Positions 35,685 to 46,105 of a stretch of 64,000 bases of DNA are shown piece by piece. The notes under the pieces were generated by a model. The model searched no databases. It saw only the letters and a program-made list of their open reading frames with translations, and was not told where the DNA came from. The position numbers and the translations under genes were made by a program. This DNA is from Rhodoferax sp. (lineage in GTDB: Bacteria; Pseudomonadota; Gammaproteobacteria; Burkholderiales; Burkholderiaceae_C), in NCBI RefSeq assembly GCF_028689295.1, contig NZ_JAQTWL010000001.1:62001-126000 (forward strand). Direction: 5' to 3'. The number at the start of each line of letters is the position of its first letter. The first letter of the stretch is position 1.

Positions 35685-36344
35685 ATGACTTCCCGACGTT
35701 TTGATTTGATCGCCTTCGACTGGGATGGCACCCTGTTCGATTCCACCGCCATCATTGCCCGCTGCATCCAGGCTGCCGTGCTCGACGTGGGCGGCCAAAA
35801 GCCCAGCGACGAGGCGGCTTCCTTTGTCATCGGCATGGGCTTGATGCAGGCGCTGGCCCACGCCGCCCCGGACGTGCCCAAGGAACGCTACCCGCTGCTC
35901 GGCGACCGTTACCGCCATCATTATTTTGCGATTCAGCACGAAATCAATCTGTTTGAAGGTGTGCTGCCGATGCTGGCCGAACTCAAGGCACGCGGCCATC
36001 TGCTGGTGGTTGCCACTGGCAAAAGCCGTCGCGGACTCGATGAGGCGCTGGCCAACTCGACGCTGGCGGGTACTTTTGACGCCTCGCGCACGGCCGATCA
36101 AACCGCCGGCAAGCCCGATCCGCTGATGCTGCGCGAACTGATGGCCGAGTTCGACGTGCCGACCGAGCGCACCCTGATGATCGGCGACACCACGCACGAC
36201 CTGCAAATGGCGCTCAATGCCGGCTGCGCCAGTGTTGGCGTGAGCTACGGCGCGCACGAGCCCGAGGCTTTTGTTGAGCTCAAGCCGCTGGTGGTGGCGC
36301 ATGACGTGGCGCAACTGCATGACTGGCTGCTTGTGCATGCCTGA
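35685..36344 (+). CDS. HAD-superfamily phosphatase (Gph-like)
   Basis: 219 residues with motif I FDWDGTLFDS, motif II VVATGKSRRGLDEAL, motif III Lys in GKPDPLML and motif IV MIGDTTHDLQMA. This is subfamily IA with the cap domain, close to phosphoglycolate phosphatases. The exact substrate is unknown. It follows rluC by 11 bases, probably the same transcript. Confidence 0.9.
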   Translation: MTSRRFDLIAFDWDGTLFDSTAIIARCIQAAVLDVGGQKPSDEAASFVIGMGLMQALAHAAPDVPKERYPLLGDRYRHHYFAIQHEINLFEGVLPMLAELKARGHLLVVATGKSRRGLDEALANSTLAGTFDASRTADQTAGKPDPLMLRELMAEFDVPTERTLMIGDTTHDLQMALNAGCASVGVSYGAHEPEAFVELKPLVVAHDVAQLHDWLLVHA

Positions 36345-36353
36345 ACGCCAGGT

Positions 36354-36719
36354 ATGACGACGAAGGTGATTTCCCTTTGTCATTCGGACGCGCTGCTGGA
36401 CAGCGGGCTGGCGGTGCCCTTTGAGGTGCGCTATTTCGGACATGACAACGCTGCCTTTGCGGTGCGCTACCAGGGCCAGGTATATGCCTACCTGAACCGT
36501 TGCAGCCATGTGCCGATGGAAATGGATTACCAGCCCAACCAGTTTTTTGACCAGACCGGGCACTGGCTGGTGTGCGCCACCCACGGTGCGACCTATGCAC
36601 CGCAAACAGGCCATTGCCGCATGGGGCCGTGCCGGGGTGGTTTGGTGAAAATCGAGGTGTCGGAAACGGGTGGCATGGTGTACTGGCATACTTCAAACCA
36701 TATTCAACCCGCAATTTAA
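36354..36719 (+). CDS. Rieske [2Fe-2S] ferredoxin-type protein
   Basis: 121 residues with the Rieske ligands Cys-x-His in LNRCSHVPMEMDY and Cys-x-x-His in WLVCATHGATYAPQTGHCRMGPCRGG. There is no membrane segment or oxygenase domain, so it is a small soluble electron carrier or regulator. The place between gph and sppA is common in Burkholderiales. Confidence 0.9.
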   Translation: MTTKVISLCHSDALLDSGLAVPFEVRYFGHDNAAFAVRYQGQVYAYLNRCSHVPMEMDYQPNQFFDQTGHWLVCATHGATYAPQTGHCRMGPCRGGLVKIEVSETGGMVYWHTSNHIQPAI

Positions 36720-36722
36720 TCC

Positions 36723-37712
36723 ATGAACGACCCCGTCTATGAAGGCACCGAGCCTGCCGCAGCAGCTGATGCTGCCCTGAAAGAAAACCGCAGTTGGGAG
36801 CGCGCCACGCTGGAAAAGCTCGCATTTGCCTCCTTGCATGAGCAGCGCCTGGCGCGCCGCTGGCGCACTTTTGTGCGCTTGGCTTGGCTGCTGTTTTTTG
36901 CGGCCCTGGTGTGGCTGGTTCTCAACCAGGGCGTGGCCAATCAGAATGTCTCCACCCCGCACACCGCCGTGATTGAAATCAAAGGCGAAATTGCCTCTGA
37001 CGCCGAGGCCAGTGCCGAACTCATCCTCGCCTCGGCGCGCACCGCGTTTGAAGATGCCGGCGCCCAGGCGGTGGTACTGCTGATCAATTCACCGGGCGGC
37101 AGCCCGGTGCAGGCGGGCATCATCAACGACGAGATCAAACGCCTCAAGACGCTGCACCGCAAACCGGTGTACGCCGTGGTGGAAGAGTCGGCAGCGTCGG
37201 CCGCCTACTACATTGCAGTATCGGCCGACAAGATCTTTGTTGACAAAGCCAGCATCGTGGGGAGCATTGGCGTGTTGATGGACGGTTTTGGCTTCACCGG
37301 CTTGATGGACAAGCTGGGCGTCGAGCGCCGGCTTATGACGGCGGGCGAGAACAAGGGTTTTCTGGACCCGTTCAGCCCCCAGACCGACACGCAGCGGGCG
37401 TTCGCCCAGGCCATGCTCAATCAGATTCACCAGCAGTTCATTCAAGTGGTCAAGGAAGGGCGCGGTGAGCGCCTGAAAGAAACGTCCGATACCTTCAGCG
37501 GTTTGTTCTGGAGCGGCCAACAAGCTGTGGAGATGGGCCTGGCCGACCAGTTGGGCAGCCTGGACTATGTGGCCCGTGAAGTGGTCAAGGCCGAAGAAAT
37601 CATCGACTACACCCGCCGCGACAACGTGGCCGAGCGCCTGGCCAAGCGCTTTGGGGTGGCCGTGGGTGCGGGTGCCATGCATGCCTTCCGGTCCGCCGCA
37701 ACCCTGCGTTGA
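36723..37712 (+). CDS. sppA: S49-family signal peptide peptidase, SppA-type
   Basis: 329 residues: an N-terminal cytoplasmic tail, one transmembrane helix (FVRLAWLLFFAALVWLVLNQG), and the S49 protease core with VVLLINSPGGSPVQAG, the nucleophile Ser in VEESAASAAYYIAVSADKIFVD and the Lys-containing VGSIGVLMDGFGF. It degrades cleaved signal peptides in the membrane. It is the short, single-domain form. It starts three bases after the Rieske gene. Confidence 0.93.
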   Translation: MNDPVYEGTEPAAAADAALKENRSWERATLEKLAFASLHEQRLARRWRTFVRLAWLLFFAALVWLVLNQGVANQNVSTPHTAVIEIKGEIASDAEASAELILASARTAFEDAGAQAVVLLINSPGGSPVQAGIINDEIKRLKTLHRKPVYAVVEESAASAAYYIAVSADKIFVDKASIVGSIGVLMDGFGFTGLMDKLGVERRLMTAGENKGFLDPFSPQTDTQRAFAQAMLNQIHQQFIQVVKEGRGERLKETSDTFSGLFWSGQQAVEMGLADQLGSLDYVAREVVKAEEIIDYTRRDNVAERLAKRFGVAVGAGAMHAFRSAATLR

Positions 37713-37724
37713 CGCTTTGCCCCG

Positions 37725-38480
37725 TCAACGCCCGATGGCGAACACGGCCGGCGTCGCGTTATCGAGCGGCGCGGACAGGTGCTTCCAGTTTTTGATGCTG
37801 TCGCTGGTGATGCTGGTGCCAGCCAGCGTCAGCCCGCTGCTGATGGCCAGGCGGGTGTTGAGCTGCAGGGTGTGCAGCAGCGACTGCAGCATGACCAGGT
37901 TGCGGTAGGGCGTCTCGATGAAAAGTTGGGTTTGGCCGGTCTTGAGTGCCAGCGCTTCCAACTCACGGATACGCTGCACGCGCTCCTGCGGGTCTTGCGG
38001 CAGGTAGCCGACAAAGGCGAAGTTCTGCCCGTTCAGGCCACTGGCGGCCAGCGCCAGCAGGAGCGACACTGGCCCCACCAGCGGCACCACGGTGATGCCC
38101 AGCTCGTGGGCGGCGCGCACCACCGACGAGCCGGGATCGGCCACAGCGGGCATGCCGGCCTCGCTGACCAGCCCCATGTTGTGTCCGTCAAGCGCGGGTT
38201 GCAACAGGGCTCGGGCGTCGAAGTTGCCGTTGTGGTCGCCCTTTTTGTGCACTTCGCGCGGCAGTTCCACCAGCGATTGCGCCTGAATCGGCTGGCACAG
38301 CGGCGTGATTTCGTTGACGCGCTTGAGGTAGGCGCGCGCCGACTTGGCGTTTTCGCACACCCAGTGCGCCAGGCTGGCGGCAATGGTGATGGTGCCCATG
38401 GGCATGGTGGTTTCCAACGCTGCGCTTTGGGCACAGCCAAAGTCGAGTGGTGCGGGCACCAGGTAGAGCAGGCCTTTCAT
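37725..38480 (-). CDS. RsmI-like SAM-dependent methyltransferase
   Basis: 251 residues of the tetrapyrrole-methylase fold: GLLYLVPAPLDFG, GLVSEAGMPAVADPGSSVVRAAHELGI and VVPLVGPVSLLLALAASGLNGQNFAFVGYLP. These match the RsmI/YraL group, which methylates 16S rRNA C1402. The N-terminus and overall length differ from true RsmI, so it is probably a paralogue with an unknown target. The start overlaps the maf stop by four bases. Confidence 0.85.
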   Translation of the reverse strand: MKGLLYLVPAPLDFGCAQSAALETTMPMGTITIAASLAHWVCENAKSARAYLKRVNEITPLCQPIQAQSLVELPREVHKKGDHNGNFDARALLQPALDGHNMGLVSEAGMPAVADPGSSVVRAAHELGITVVPLVGPVSLLLALAASGLNGQNFAFVGYLPQDPQERVQRIRELEALALKTGQTQLFIETPYRNLVMLQSLLHTLQLNTRLAISSGLTLAGTSITSDSIKNWKHLSAPLDNATPAVFAIGR

Positions 38481-39070
38481 AGCACCTTGAGCCCGGCGGC
38501 TTCGAGCAGACGACAGGTGCGAATCAGCGGCAAGCCAACCAGCGCGGTCGGGTCGTCGTTGTCGATGCGCGCCAGCAGGGCAATGCCCAGCCCCTCGCTT
38601 TTGGCGCTTCCGGCGCAGTCGTATGGCTTCTCGGACATCAGGTAGGCCTCGATTTGCGCGTCGGTCAAATCCCTGAATAGGACTTTGACCGGTGCCAACT
38701 CGGTTTGGGCAAACCCGGTGGCCTGGCACACCACCGCGACGGCGGTTTGAAAGACAACCGTTTGTCCGCGCATGCGCTGCAATTGCGCCACGGCGCGTGC
38801 ATGGGTGCCAGGTTTGCCCAGAGCCTGACCGTTGATATCCGCCACCTGATCGGAGCCGATGACCACGCTTTCGGGGTGTTGGGCGGCCACCGCTTGCGCC
38901 TTGGCCAACGCCAGCCTTCTTGCGAGGGACTCTGGCGATTCATGGGGCAAGGCGCCTTCATCGACGTCGGAGGCGATCACGTCAAAAGGCACGCGCAGCC
39001 GCTCCAGCAAACGGCGGCGGTAAACCGAGGTGGAAGCCAGGATCAACTGGCGGGGTAGGAATAGCGTCAT
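38477..39070 (-). CDS. maf: Maf-family nucleotide pyrophosphatase
   Basis: 197 residues with LILASTSVYRRRLLERL, then DEGALPHESPESLARRLALAKAQAV, VVIGSDQVADINGQALGKPG and the SEKPYDCAGSAKSEGLGI block. This is closest to the YceF group that hydrolyses modified nucleotides such as 7-methyl-GTP. It is divergent from yceD-rpmF, the same arrangement as in E. coli. Confidence 0.92.
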   Translation of the reverse strand: MTLFLPRQLILASTSVYRRRLLERLRVPFDVIASDVDEGALPHESPESLARRLALAKAQAVAAQHPESVVIGSDQVADINGQALGKPGTHARAVAQLQRMRGQTVVFQTAVAVVCQATGFAQTELAPVKVLFRDLTDAQIEAYLMSEKPYDCAGSAKSEGLGIALLARIDNDDPTALVGLPLIRTCRLLEAAGLKVL

Positions 39071-39095
39071 GCCCTGATTCTCTTACACTGCGCGC

Positions 39096-39641
39096 ATGAG
39101 TGAATTCCAACGCCCCCCCAAAATCGATGTCATGCAGGCCGGCCTGGCTTCGCAAGAGTTCGCCGGCCAAGATCTGCTCTTGAATTACGAGCGTTTGATG
39201 GCTGAGACCAATGGGCTTGGCGCGCAGAATGGCCTGGACTGGTCGGTGCGCGGCGCGTTGCAACCTGGCCAGACTGGGCAACCTCAGGCCTGGCTGCACC
39301 TAAGCGTGCGGGTGAGCCTGCCCTTGACATGCCAGCGCTGCCTGGGCCTGGTGGATGTTCCGCTGCAGATTGAGCGATCTTTCCGCTTTGTCGAGACCGA
39401 GGCGCAAGCCGAACTCGATGACGACGCCTCGCCCGAAGATGTACTGGTGCTGAGCCATGACTTTGACCTGGCTGCCTTGATTGAGGATGAAGTGTTGATG
39501 GACTTGCCGGTGGTGCCGCGCCACGAATCCTGTCCGTTGCCCGTCAAATTGACAGCGGTGGATGCCGATTTTGAAGAGGCCCAGCCCAAGCCCAACCCAT
39601 TTGCGGTGCTGGCCGGCCTGAAAGTTTCCAGCGAGCACTGA
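39096..39641 (+). CDS. yceD: YceD/DUF177 large ribosomal RNA accumulation protein
   Basis: 181 residues with the DUF177 core LPLTCQRCLGLVDVPLQIERSFRFV (Cys-x-x-Cys) and DFDLAALIEDEVLMDLPVVPRHESC. In other bacteria it affects 23S rRNA accumulation. It is always next to rpmF, as here, and probably shares its transcript. Confidence 0.92.
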   Translation: MSEFQRPPKIDVMQAGLASQEFAGQDLLLNYERLMAETNGLGAQNGLDWSVRGALQPGQTGQPQAWLHLSVRVSLPLTCQRCLGLVDVPLQIERSFRFVETEAQAELDDDASPEDVLVLSHDFDLAALIEDEVLMDLPVVPRHESCPLPVKLTAVDADFEEAQPKPNPFAVLAGLKVSSEH

Positions 39642-39761
39642 GGGCCCGAAAACCTGCAGTCATGGGTTATACTCTACAGCTTTTGCGCACATCGACGTGC
39701 GCTTTTTAATCATCCCCCATTCGCTGCCGCTCTGGCAGCTTATAGCTTTAAGGAGCGGAAC

Positions 39762-39944
39762 ATGGCCGTCCAACAAAACAAAAAGTCACCTTCCAAGCGC
39801 GGTATGCACCGTTCGCACAACGCTTTGGTGGTTCCCGGTATCGCTGTCGAAGCGACCACCGGCGAAACGCACCTGCGTCACCACATCAGCCCCAATGGCT
39901 TCTACCGTGGCCGTCAGGTGATCAAAAGCAAGTCTGAAGCTTAA
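39762..39944 (+). CDS. rpmF: 50S ribosomal protein L32
   Basis: 60 residues with the normal start [21 protein letters not shown] and the family end [15 protein letters not shown]. This version lacks the Cys zinc ligands, which is common in proteobacteria. AAGGAG sits 8 bases before the ATG. A strong terminator follows. Confidence 0.98.
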   Translation: MAVQQNKKSPSKRGMHRSHNALVVPGIAVEATTGETHLRHHISPNGFYRGRQVIKSKSEA

Positions 39945-39960
39945 AGCCGTTCAGTCACCC

Positions 39961-40007
39961 AAGGCCCGGGGCTACCCATCGCGTAGCCCCGGGCCTTTGT
40001 TTTTTTA
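39961..40007 (+). terminator. Strong intrinsic terminator after rpmF
   Basis: AAGGCCCGGGGCTAC (39961-39975) pairs perfectly with GTAGCCCCGGGCCTT (39983-39997) around seven bases and is followed by a T-tract. It separates yceD-rpmF from plsX. Confidence 0.97.
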
Positions 40008-40060
40008 GGTCTGATTCGCGTTGGACTTGTCATTGACGTTTGTTGGGCGACCAGTTATTC

Positions 40061-41086
40061 ATGATCACTATTGCTGTTGACTGCATGGGGGGCGACCATG
40101 GTCCCGAGGTCACATTGCCTGCGTGTTCCCTGTTCCTGGATCAGCACCCCGATGTGCAATTGATCCTGGTGGGTTTGCCGCAAAGCATGGCCGGCTACGC
40201 TCATGAGCGGGCGACGGTGATGCTGGCCAGCGAGGTGGTCACCATGGACGACCCTCTGGAAGTCGCGCTGCGGCGCAAGAAAGACTCGTCGATGCGCGTG
40301 GCCATCATGCAGGTCAAGGACGGCGCTGCACAGGCAGCCGTGTCGGCGGGCAATACTGGCGCCTTGATGGCCATTTCGCGCTACCTGCTGAAAACCCTCG
40401 ATGGCATCGACCGCCCCGCCATCGCCGGACAAATTCCCAACGCCCGGGGCCATGCCACGACCGTACTCGATATGGGAGCCAATGTCGATTGCACGGCCGA
40501 ACACTTGCTGCAATTTGCGGTCATGGGGTCGGCACTGGTGTCGGTGCTCAGCGGTGAAGACAATCCCACTGTGGGCTTGCTCAACATTGGCGAAGAAGCC
40601 ATCAAAGGCAACGAAGTCATCAAGAAGGCTGGCGAGTTGCTGCGCGCAGCCGGCAAGGCGGGCGACCTGAATTTTTATGGCAACGTTGAAGGCAATGACA
40701 TCTTCAAGGGCACGGCCGACATTGTGGTGTGCGACGGTTTTGTCGGCAATGTGGCACTCAAGGCCAGTGAAGGTCTGGCTGGCATGATTGTGGATTTCCT
40801 GAAAAAAGAGTTTTCGCGCAATATCCTCACCAAAATGTCCGCCATCGCCGCCTACCCGGTGATTGCCGCGCTCAAGAAGCGCATGGACCACCGGCGTTAC
40901 AACGGTGGCGCCCTGCTGGGCCTGCGCGGCCTGGTGTTCAAGAGCCATGGTTCGGCCGACCAACTGGCTTTTGGCTTCGCACTGACGCGGGCGTATGATG
41001 CAGCCCGCAATAATCTGTTAGATCGTGTTCGGGTTCGGATCGCCCATGCCGCCCCCCTTTTGACGGCTGATGACGTGTCCATTTAA
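40061..41086 (+). CDS. plsX: Phosphate acyltransferase PlsX
   Basis: Makes acyl-phosphate from acyl-ACP, the first step in membrane phospholipid synthesis with PlsY. 341 residues, starting [18 protein letters not shown], with [17 protein letters not shown], the [10 protein letters not shown] block and [17 protein letters not shown]. The TTG at 40040 is in frame but the ATG at 40061 gives the conserved start. First gene of the fab cluster. Confidence 0.97.
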   Translation: MITIAVDCMGGDHGPEVTLPACSLFLDQHPDVQLILVGLPQSMAGYAHERATVMLASEVVTMDDPLEVALRRKKDSSMRVAIMQVKDGAAQAAVSAGNTGALMAISRYLLKTLDGIDRPAIAGQIPNARGHATTVLDMGANVDCTAEHLLQFAVMGSALVSVLSGEDNPTVGLLNIGEEAIKGNEVIKKAGELLRAAGKAGDLNFYGNVEGNDIFKGTADIVVCDGFVGNVALKASEGLAGMIVDFLKKEFSRNILTKMSAIAAYPVIAALKKRMDHRRYNGGALLGLRGLVFKSHGSADQLAFGFALTRAYDAARNNLLDRVRVRIAHAAPLLTADDVSI

Positions 41087-41113
41087 TCGCAGACGACTTC
41101 CTCGATTTGATCC

Positions 41114-42091
41114 ATGAAAATATATTCTCGTATTGCCGGCACCGGCAGTTATTTGCCGCCGCGACGCCTTACCAATGCCGATCTGGTCGCTGAGCTTGCC
41201 GCTCAAGGCGTCGAGTCCAGCGACGAATGGATCGTCGAGCGCACCGGTATCCGTGCCCGCCATTTTGCCGATGCTGGTGTTTTCAGCAGCGACCTGGCGC
41301 TGGTGGCGGCCCGCAATGCCTTGCAGGCGGCAGGGGTCGAGGCCAAGGACCTCGACCTGATCATCGTGGCCACCTCCACACCCGACATGGTGTTTCCCTC
41401 GACGGCTTGTATTTTGCAAAACAAACTGGGCAATCATGGGGCTCCTGCGTTCGACGTGCAGGCGGTGTGCTGTGGCTTTATTTATGCCCTGACGCTGGCC
41501 GACGCCATGATCCGCACGGGGGCGGTCAAAAAAGCCTTGGTGGTCGGCGCCGAAGTGTTTTCACGCATTCTGGACTTCAAGGACCGCACCACCTGTGTGC
41601 TGTTCGGTGACGGTGCCGGGGCGGTGGTGCTGCAGGCTTCCAGTGCGCCGGGCATTTTGGCCACCGACATCCATGCCGACGGTCAACATGCCGATATCCT
41701 GTGCGTGCCAGGGCATGTCTGCGGCGGCCAGATTTTGGGCGACCCGCTGTTGCGCATGGACGGGCAGGCGGTGTTCAAGCTGGCGGTGGGCGTGCTCGAC
41801 GAAGCCGCCCGTGCAGTGTTGGCGAAAGCGGGCATGGCGGCCACCGAAGTGGACTGGCTGGTGCCGCATCAGGCCAATATCCGCATCATGCAAAGCACCG
41901 CGCGCAAGCTCAAGTTGCCGATGGACAAAGTGGTGGTCACGGTCGACCAACATGGCAACACCTCGGCGGCGTCGGTGGGGCTGGCGCTCGACTCTGCCGT
42001 GCGCAGTGGCCAGGTGCAGCCCGGCCAAACGCTGCTGCTGGAAGCGGTGGGCGGTGGCTTCACTTGGGGCGCGGTGCTTCTCAAACTGTAG
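41114..42091 (+). CDS. fabH: 3-oxoacyl-ACP synthase III FabH
   Basis: Starts fatty acid chains by condensing acetyl-CoA with malonyl-ACP. 325 residues with catalytic Cys in [13 protein letters not shown], His in [12 protein letters not shown] and Asn in [11 protein letters not shown]. It lies 27 bases after plsX. Confidence 0.97.
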   Translation: MKIYSRIAGTGSYLPPRRLTNADLVAELAAQGVESSDEWIVERTGIRARHFADAGVFSSDLALVAARNALQAAGVEAKDLDLIIVATSTPDMVFPSTACILQNKLGNHGAPAFDVQAVCCGFIYALTLADAMIRTGAVKKALVVGAEVFSRILDFKDRTTCVLFGDGAGAVVLQASSAPGILATDIHADGQHADILCVPGHVCGGQILGDPLLRMDGQAVFKLAVGVLDEAARAVLAKAGMAATEVDWLVPHQANIRIMQSTARKLKLPMDKVVVTVDQHGNTSAASVGLALDSAVRSGQVQPGQTLLLEAVGGGFTWGAVLLKL

Positions 42092-42143
42092 CTGTGATGC
42101 ATTTGGCATCTGAAAATCATTTTTATCCATTGATAACACGTTC

Positions 42144-43112
42144 ATGAAACCGTTTGCTTTTGTTTTTCCGGGCCAAGGCTCGCAGTCGGTGGCCATGCTG
42201 GCCGGCTGGGGCGACCACCCCCAGGTGCTGGCTGTTTTGCAGGAAGCCTCTGATGCGCTGGGCGAAGACCTTGGCCGCCTGATCCAGGATGGCCCCAAGG
42301 AAGCGCTGGCGCTAACTACCAACACGCAACCGGTGATGCTGGTGGCGGGTGTGGCTGCTTACCGGGTCTGGATGGCAGAGGTCGGTGTGGCCCCGCAGGC
42401 CGTGGCCGGGCATTCTCTGGGTGAGTATTCGGCACTGGTGGCCTCCGGTGTTTTGACATTGAGCCAGGCCACGCCGCTGGTGCGCTTTCGGGCCCAGGCC
42501 ATGCAGGACGCGGTGCCCGTGGGAATGGGCGCCATGGCGGCGATTCTGGGCATGGACGCGGCCAAAGTGATGGCTGGCTGCGCCGAGGTGACGGCCTCAT
42601 TCGGTGCTGGCTCTGCCGAGGTGGTGGAGGCGGTCAATTTCAATGATCCCGGCCAGACCGTGATCGCAGGCTCCAAAGTCGCCGTCGAGCAGGCCTGTGT
42701 GGCGCTCAAGGCACAGGGTGCCAAACGCGCCTTGCCGCTGCCGGTGTCGGCACCTTTTCACTCCAGCCTGATGAAGCCGGCGGCGCTCAAGCTCAAGGAA
42801 AAGCTGGCGGCCACTGAGTTTGCAGTGCCGCAAATCCCCGTCATCAACAACATCGACGTGGCTGTCGAGCAGGAGCCTGAGCGCATCCGGGATGCGCTGT
42901 TTCGTCAGGCTTTCGGCCCGGTGCGCTGGGTCGAGTGCGTGCAGGCCATTGGCGCGCGCGGTTTGTCCAACGTGGTCGAGTGCGGCCCCGGCAAGGTGCT
43001 GGCGGGCATGACCAGGCGGATCGATGCCGAGATGCAGGGCCTGCCATTGTTCGATCTCGCCAGCCTGGCTGAAGTCAAAACTTTTGTACTGGATGCAGAC
43101 CACCATGAGTGA
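42144..43112 (+). CDS. fabD: Malonyl-CoA:ACP transacylase FabD
   Basis: Loads malonyl groups on ACP. 322 residues with FVFPGQGSQSVAM, the nucleophile Ser in AGHSLGEYSALVASG, the conserved Arg in VRFRAQAMQDA and His in VSAPFHSSLM. Its end overlaps fabG by eight bases. Confidence 0.97.
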   Translation: MKPFAFVFPGQGSQSVAMLAGWGDHPQVLAVLQEASDALGEDLGRLIQDGPKEALALTTNTQPVMLVAGVAAYRVWMAEVGVAPQAVAGHSLGEYSALVASGVLTLSQATPLVRFRAQAMQDAVPVGMGAMAAILGMDAAKVMAGCAEVTASFGAGSAEVVEAVNFNDPGQTVIAGSKVAVEQACVALKAQGAKRALPLPVSAPFHSSLMKPAALKLKEKLAATEFAVPQIPVINNIDVAVEQEPERIRDALFRQAFGPVRWVECVQAIGARGLSNVVECGPGKVLAGMTRRIDAEMQGLPLFDLASLAEVKTFVLDADHHE

Positions 43113-43854
43113 AATCAAGTTTGAAGGCCAGGTGGCGCTGGTCACCGGCGCATCGCGTGGCATTGGGGCTGCCATTGCACATGAGCTGGCGCAATGCGGC
43201 CTGAAGGTAATCGGCACCGCCACCTCGGATCTAGGCGCTGGCAAAATCAGCCAGACGCTGGCAGCCTTTGCCGGTTGCAGCGGCAAAACTCTCGATGTCA
43301 ACGACGCGGCGGGGGCGCAGGCCCTGATCGACACCATCGTCAAGGAGCACGGCGGGCTGCAGATTCTGGTGAACAATGCAGGCATCACGCAGGACAACCT
43401 AGCCATGCGCATGAAGGACGAGGAGTGGGATGCCGTACTCGACACCAACCTCAAGGCCGTATTCCGCATGAGCCGCGCCGTCATGCGCACCATGATGAAA
43501 CAGCGCTACGGTCGCATCATCAACATCACCTCGGTGGTGGGCGCGTCGGGCAACCCGGGTCAGGCCAATTACGCCGCCGCCAAGGCCGGTGTGGCCGGCA
43601 TGACGCGCGCGCTGGCGCGTGAACTGGGCTCGCGCAACATCACGGTCAACTGCGTGGCCCCCGGTTTCATCGAGACCGACATGACGGCCAAACTGGCTGA
43701 CGAACAGCAAAAGGCCCTGCTCACGCAAATCCCGCTGGGCCATCTGGGCAAGCCGTCAGACATTGCGCATGCGGTGGCTTACTTGGCATCGCCACAGGCT
43801 GCTTACGTGACGGGGCAGGAATTGCACGTCAATGGTGGTATGTTCATGGCCTGA
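43105..43854 (+). CDS. fabG: 3-oxoacyl-ACP reductase FabG
   Basis: NADPH-dependent reduction in the elongation cycle. 249 residues of the SDR fold: cofactor motif VTGASRGIGAAIA, NNAGIT, and the Ser-Tyr-Lys triad in ITSVVGASGNPGQANYAAAKAG. The ATG at 43105 lies inside the end of fabD and matches the family start; earlier in-frame sequence is fabD shadow. Confidence 0.97.
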   Translation: MSEIKFEGQVALVTGASRGIGAAIAHELAQCGLKVIGTATSDLGAGKISQTLAAFAGCSGKTLDVNDAAGAQALIDTIVKEHGGLQILVNNAGITQDNLAMRMKDEEWDAVLDTNLKAVFRMSRAVMRTMMKQRYGRIINITSVVGASGNPGQANYAAAKAGVAGMTRALARELGSRNITVNCVAPGFIETDMTAKLADEQQKALLTQIPLGHLGKPSDIAHAVAYLASPQAAYVTGQELHVNGGMFMA

Positions 43855-43937
43855 GCTTGAGGCCAATTTGATGACAAAATAAAGCCGCGTTGTCCGTACG
43901 GCCGTCGGGTTTGGAAACACATTTCAGGCCCGGCTAA

Positions 43938-44213
<276 letters not shown>

Positions 44214-44358
44214 TCGCCTGCAGCGCCCTCTTGTTGGGCCTCGCAAGTTTCAGCACGGCAACCCGGTCCCTGATCAGATGTTGTGTGCTGAGTCACCCCA
44301 ATCCGGATCCCAGCCTGTGAAGGAGTGGGGTCTCATTCGGACGAACCACTGACTGCTT

Positions 44359-45612
44359 ATGAATATGCCTCGTCGTCGCGTTGTCGTTACTGGTTTGGGT
44401 TGTGTCAGTCCCGTGGGCAACACGGTTGACACCACTTGGGCCAATCTACTGGCTGGTCAGTCTGGTGTGGGTTTGATCACCAAATTCGATGCCTCCACCT
44501 TCAATTGCAAAATTGCTGGTGAAGTCAAGGGCTTTGATGTGGAGTCCTACATGAGCGCCAAAGAAGCGCGCACCATGGACACCTTCATTCACTATGGCAT
44601 TGCCGCGGCCGCCCAAGCCGTGGCTGATGCCGGTTTGCCCACGGGCGAAGCGCTGGAAGAAGAGCTGGCCACCCGCATTGGCTGCGTGATCGGCTCGGGC
44701 ATTGGCGGGCTGCCCATGATCGAGCACATGCACACAGAGTATGAGCAACGTGGCGCGCGCCGGATTTCTCCCTTTTTTGTGCCGTCCACCATCATCAACA
44801 TGATTGCCGGGCATGTCTCGATCCGGTTTGGTTTCAAGGGCCCCAACCTGGCCATCGTGACCGCCTGCACCACGGGCCTGCATTGCATCGGCCAGGCCGG
44901 CCGCATGATCGAGTACGGCGATGCCGATGTGGTGGTGGCCGGTGGCTCCGAGGCTGCGGTGTCGCCCTTGGGCGTCGGCGGCTTTGCCGCCATGCGTGCC
45001 CTCAGTACCCGCAACGATGATCCGGCCACCGCGTCTCGCCCGTGGGACAAGGACCGCGACGGTTTTGTTTTGGGCGAGGGTGCAGGTGTCATGGTGCTCG
45101 AAGAATACGAGCATGCCAAGGCGCGAGGCGCCAAGATTTATGCCGAACTGGCGGGTTTTGGCATGAGCGCCGACGCCGGCCACATGACTGCTCCCAACAT
45201 GGATGGCCCGCGGCGTGCCATCGTCAGCGCCTTGCGCAACGCCGGGGTCAATGCCGACCAGGTCAACTACGTCAATGCCCATGGCACGTCCACCCCGCTT
45301 GGCGACACCAACGAATCCAACGCCATCAAGGCGGCGCTGGGCGACCATGCCAAAAACGTGGTGGTCAATTCCACCAAGTCCATGACCGGCCATTTGCTGG
45401 GTGGCGCTGGCGGGCTGGAGTCGGTGGTCACGGTGCTGGCCCTGCACCACCAAAAGAGTCCACCAACCATCAACATCTTCAACCAGGACCCCGACTGCGA
45501 CCTTGACTACTGCGCCAACACGGCGCGCGATATGAGAATCGACCTGGCCATCAAGAACAACTTTGGCTTTGGCGGCACCAATGGCTCGCTGGTTTTCAAG
45601 CGGGCGCCCTGA
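44359..45612 (+). CDS. fabF: 3-oxoacyl-ACP synthase II FabF
   Basis: Elongating condensing enzyme. 417 residues with the nucleophile Cys in [14 protein letters not shown], the two catalytic His in [12 protein letters not shown] and [13 protein letters not shown], and the C-terminal [14 protein letters not shown]. It is the last of the fab genes; the 145 bases before it may hold its own promoter but none is clear. Confidence 0.97.
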   Translation: MNMPRRRVVVTGLGCVSPVGNTVDTTWANLLAGQSGVGLITKFDASTFNCKIAGEVKGFDVESYMSAKEARTMDTFIHYGIAAAAQAVADAGLPTGEALEEELATRIGCVIGSGIGGLPMIEHMHTEYEQRGARRISPFFVPSTIINMIAGHVSIRFGFKGPNLAIVTACTTGLHCIGQAGRMIEYGDADVVVAGGSEAAVSPLGVGGFAAMRALSTRNDDPATASRPWDKDRDGFVLGEGAGVMVLEEYEHAKARGAKIYAELAGFGMSADAGHMTAPNMDGPRRAIVSALRNAGVNADQVNYVNAHGTSTPLGDTNESNAIKAALGDHAKNVVVNSTKSMTGHLLGGAGGLESVVTVLALHHQKSPPTINIFNQDPDCDLDYCANTARDMRIDLAIKNNFGFGGTNGSLVFKRAP

Positions 45613-45637
45613 CGTTTAACGCCCGTCGCCCAAGATC

Positions 45638-46105
45638 ATGTACAACGCCCCAGCGGTGACTTACCCGGTGGGGCGTTCGCGTTTTCAGACGGGCTTGACG
45701 ATGGCTATTGTGCTGGCGGGCGGCGTGGCGCAAGCCGCTTGGTGGCTGCTGTCGACCGCGCACAGCGCTGGTCATCTGCTGGGGCTGTCGCTTTGGCTCG
45801 TGGCCGGGAGTTGGGCGCTTTGGTGCCTCAGTCAGACGGTGCTGGCGCAACTGGTTTGGGATGGCCGGGATTGGTCGTGGTGCTCGGGCAAGACCCATCA
45901 GGTCGTGGTGCCGCAGGTCATTGTTGACACGCAGCACAGTTTGCTGCTCTGTTTGCATCCCGCAACCGGGGCCACAAAGTGGGCATGGCCCGCACAACAA
46001 GCTCAGCCTGAGCGATGGCTGGCCTTGCGCCGCGCCCTGTTTAACCCCTCTGCAGAACCGGTTGAGCCTGATCCGGCGCGCCTGACAGCGATGCCAGAAG
46101 CCTGA
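45638..46105 (+). CDS. Membrane protein of unknown function upstream of rpoE
   Basis: 155 residues with two hydrophobic segments (GLTMAIVLAGGVAQAAWWLL, then LLGLSLWLVAGSWALWCL) and a C-terminal soluble part with LVWDGRDWSW. No named family. It overlaps rpoE by one base, so it is the head of the sigma-E operon. The first 13 codons contain a 9-bp hairpin (AACGCCCCA/TGGGGCGTT, 45644-45677) that may end the fabF transcript, so an internal ATG at 45701 cannot be excluded as the start. Confidence 0.7.
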   Translation: MYNAPAVTYPVGRSRFQTGLTMAIVLAGGVAQAAWWLLSTAHSAGHLLGLSLWLVAGSWALWCLSQTVLAQLVWDGRDWSWCSGKTHQVVVPQVIVDTQHSLLLCLHPATGATKWAWPAQQAQPERWLALRRALFNPSAEPVEPDPARLTAMPEA

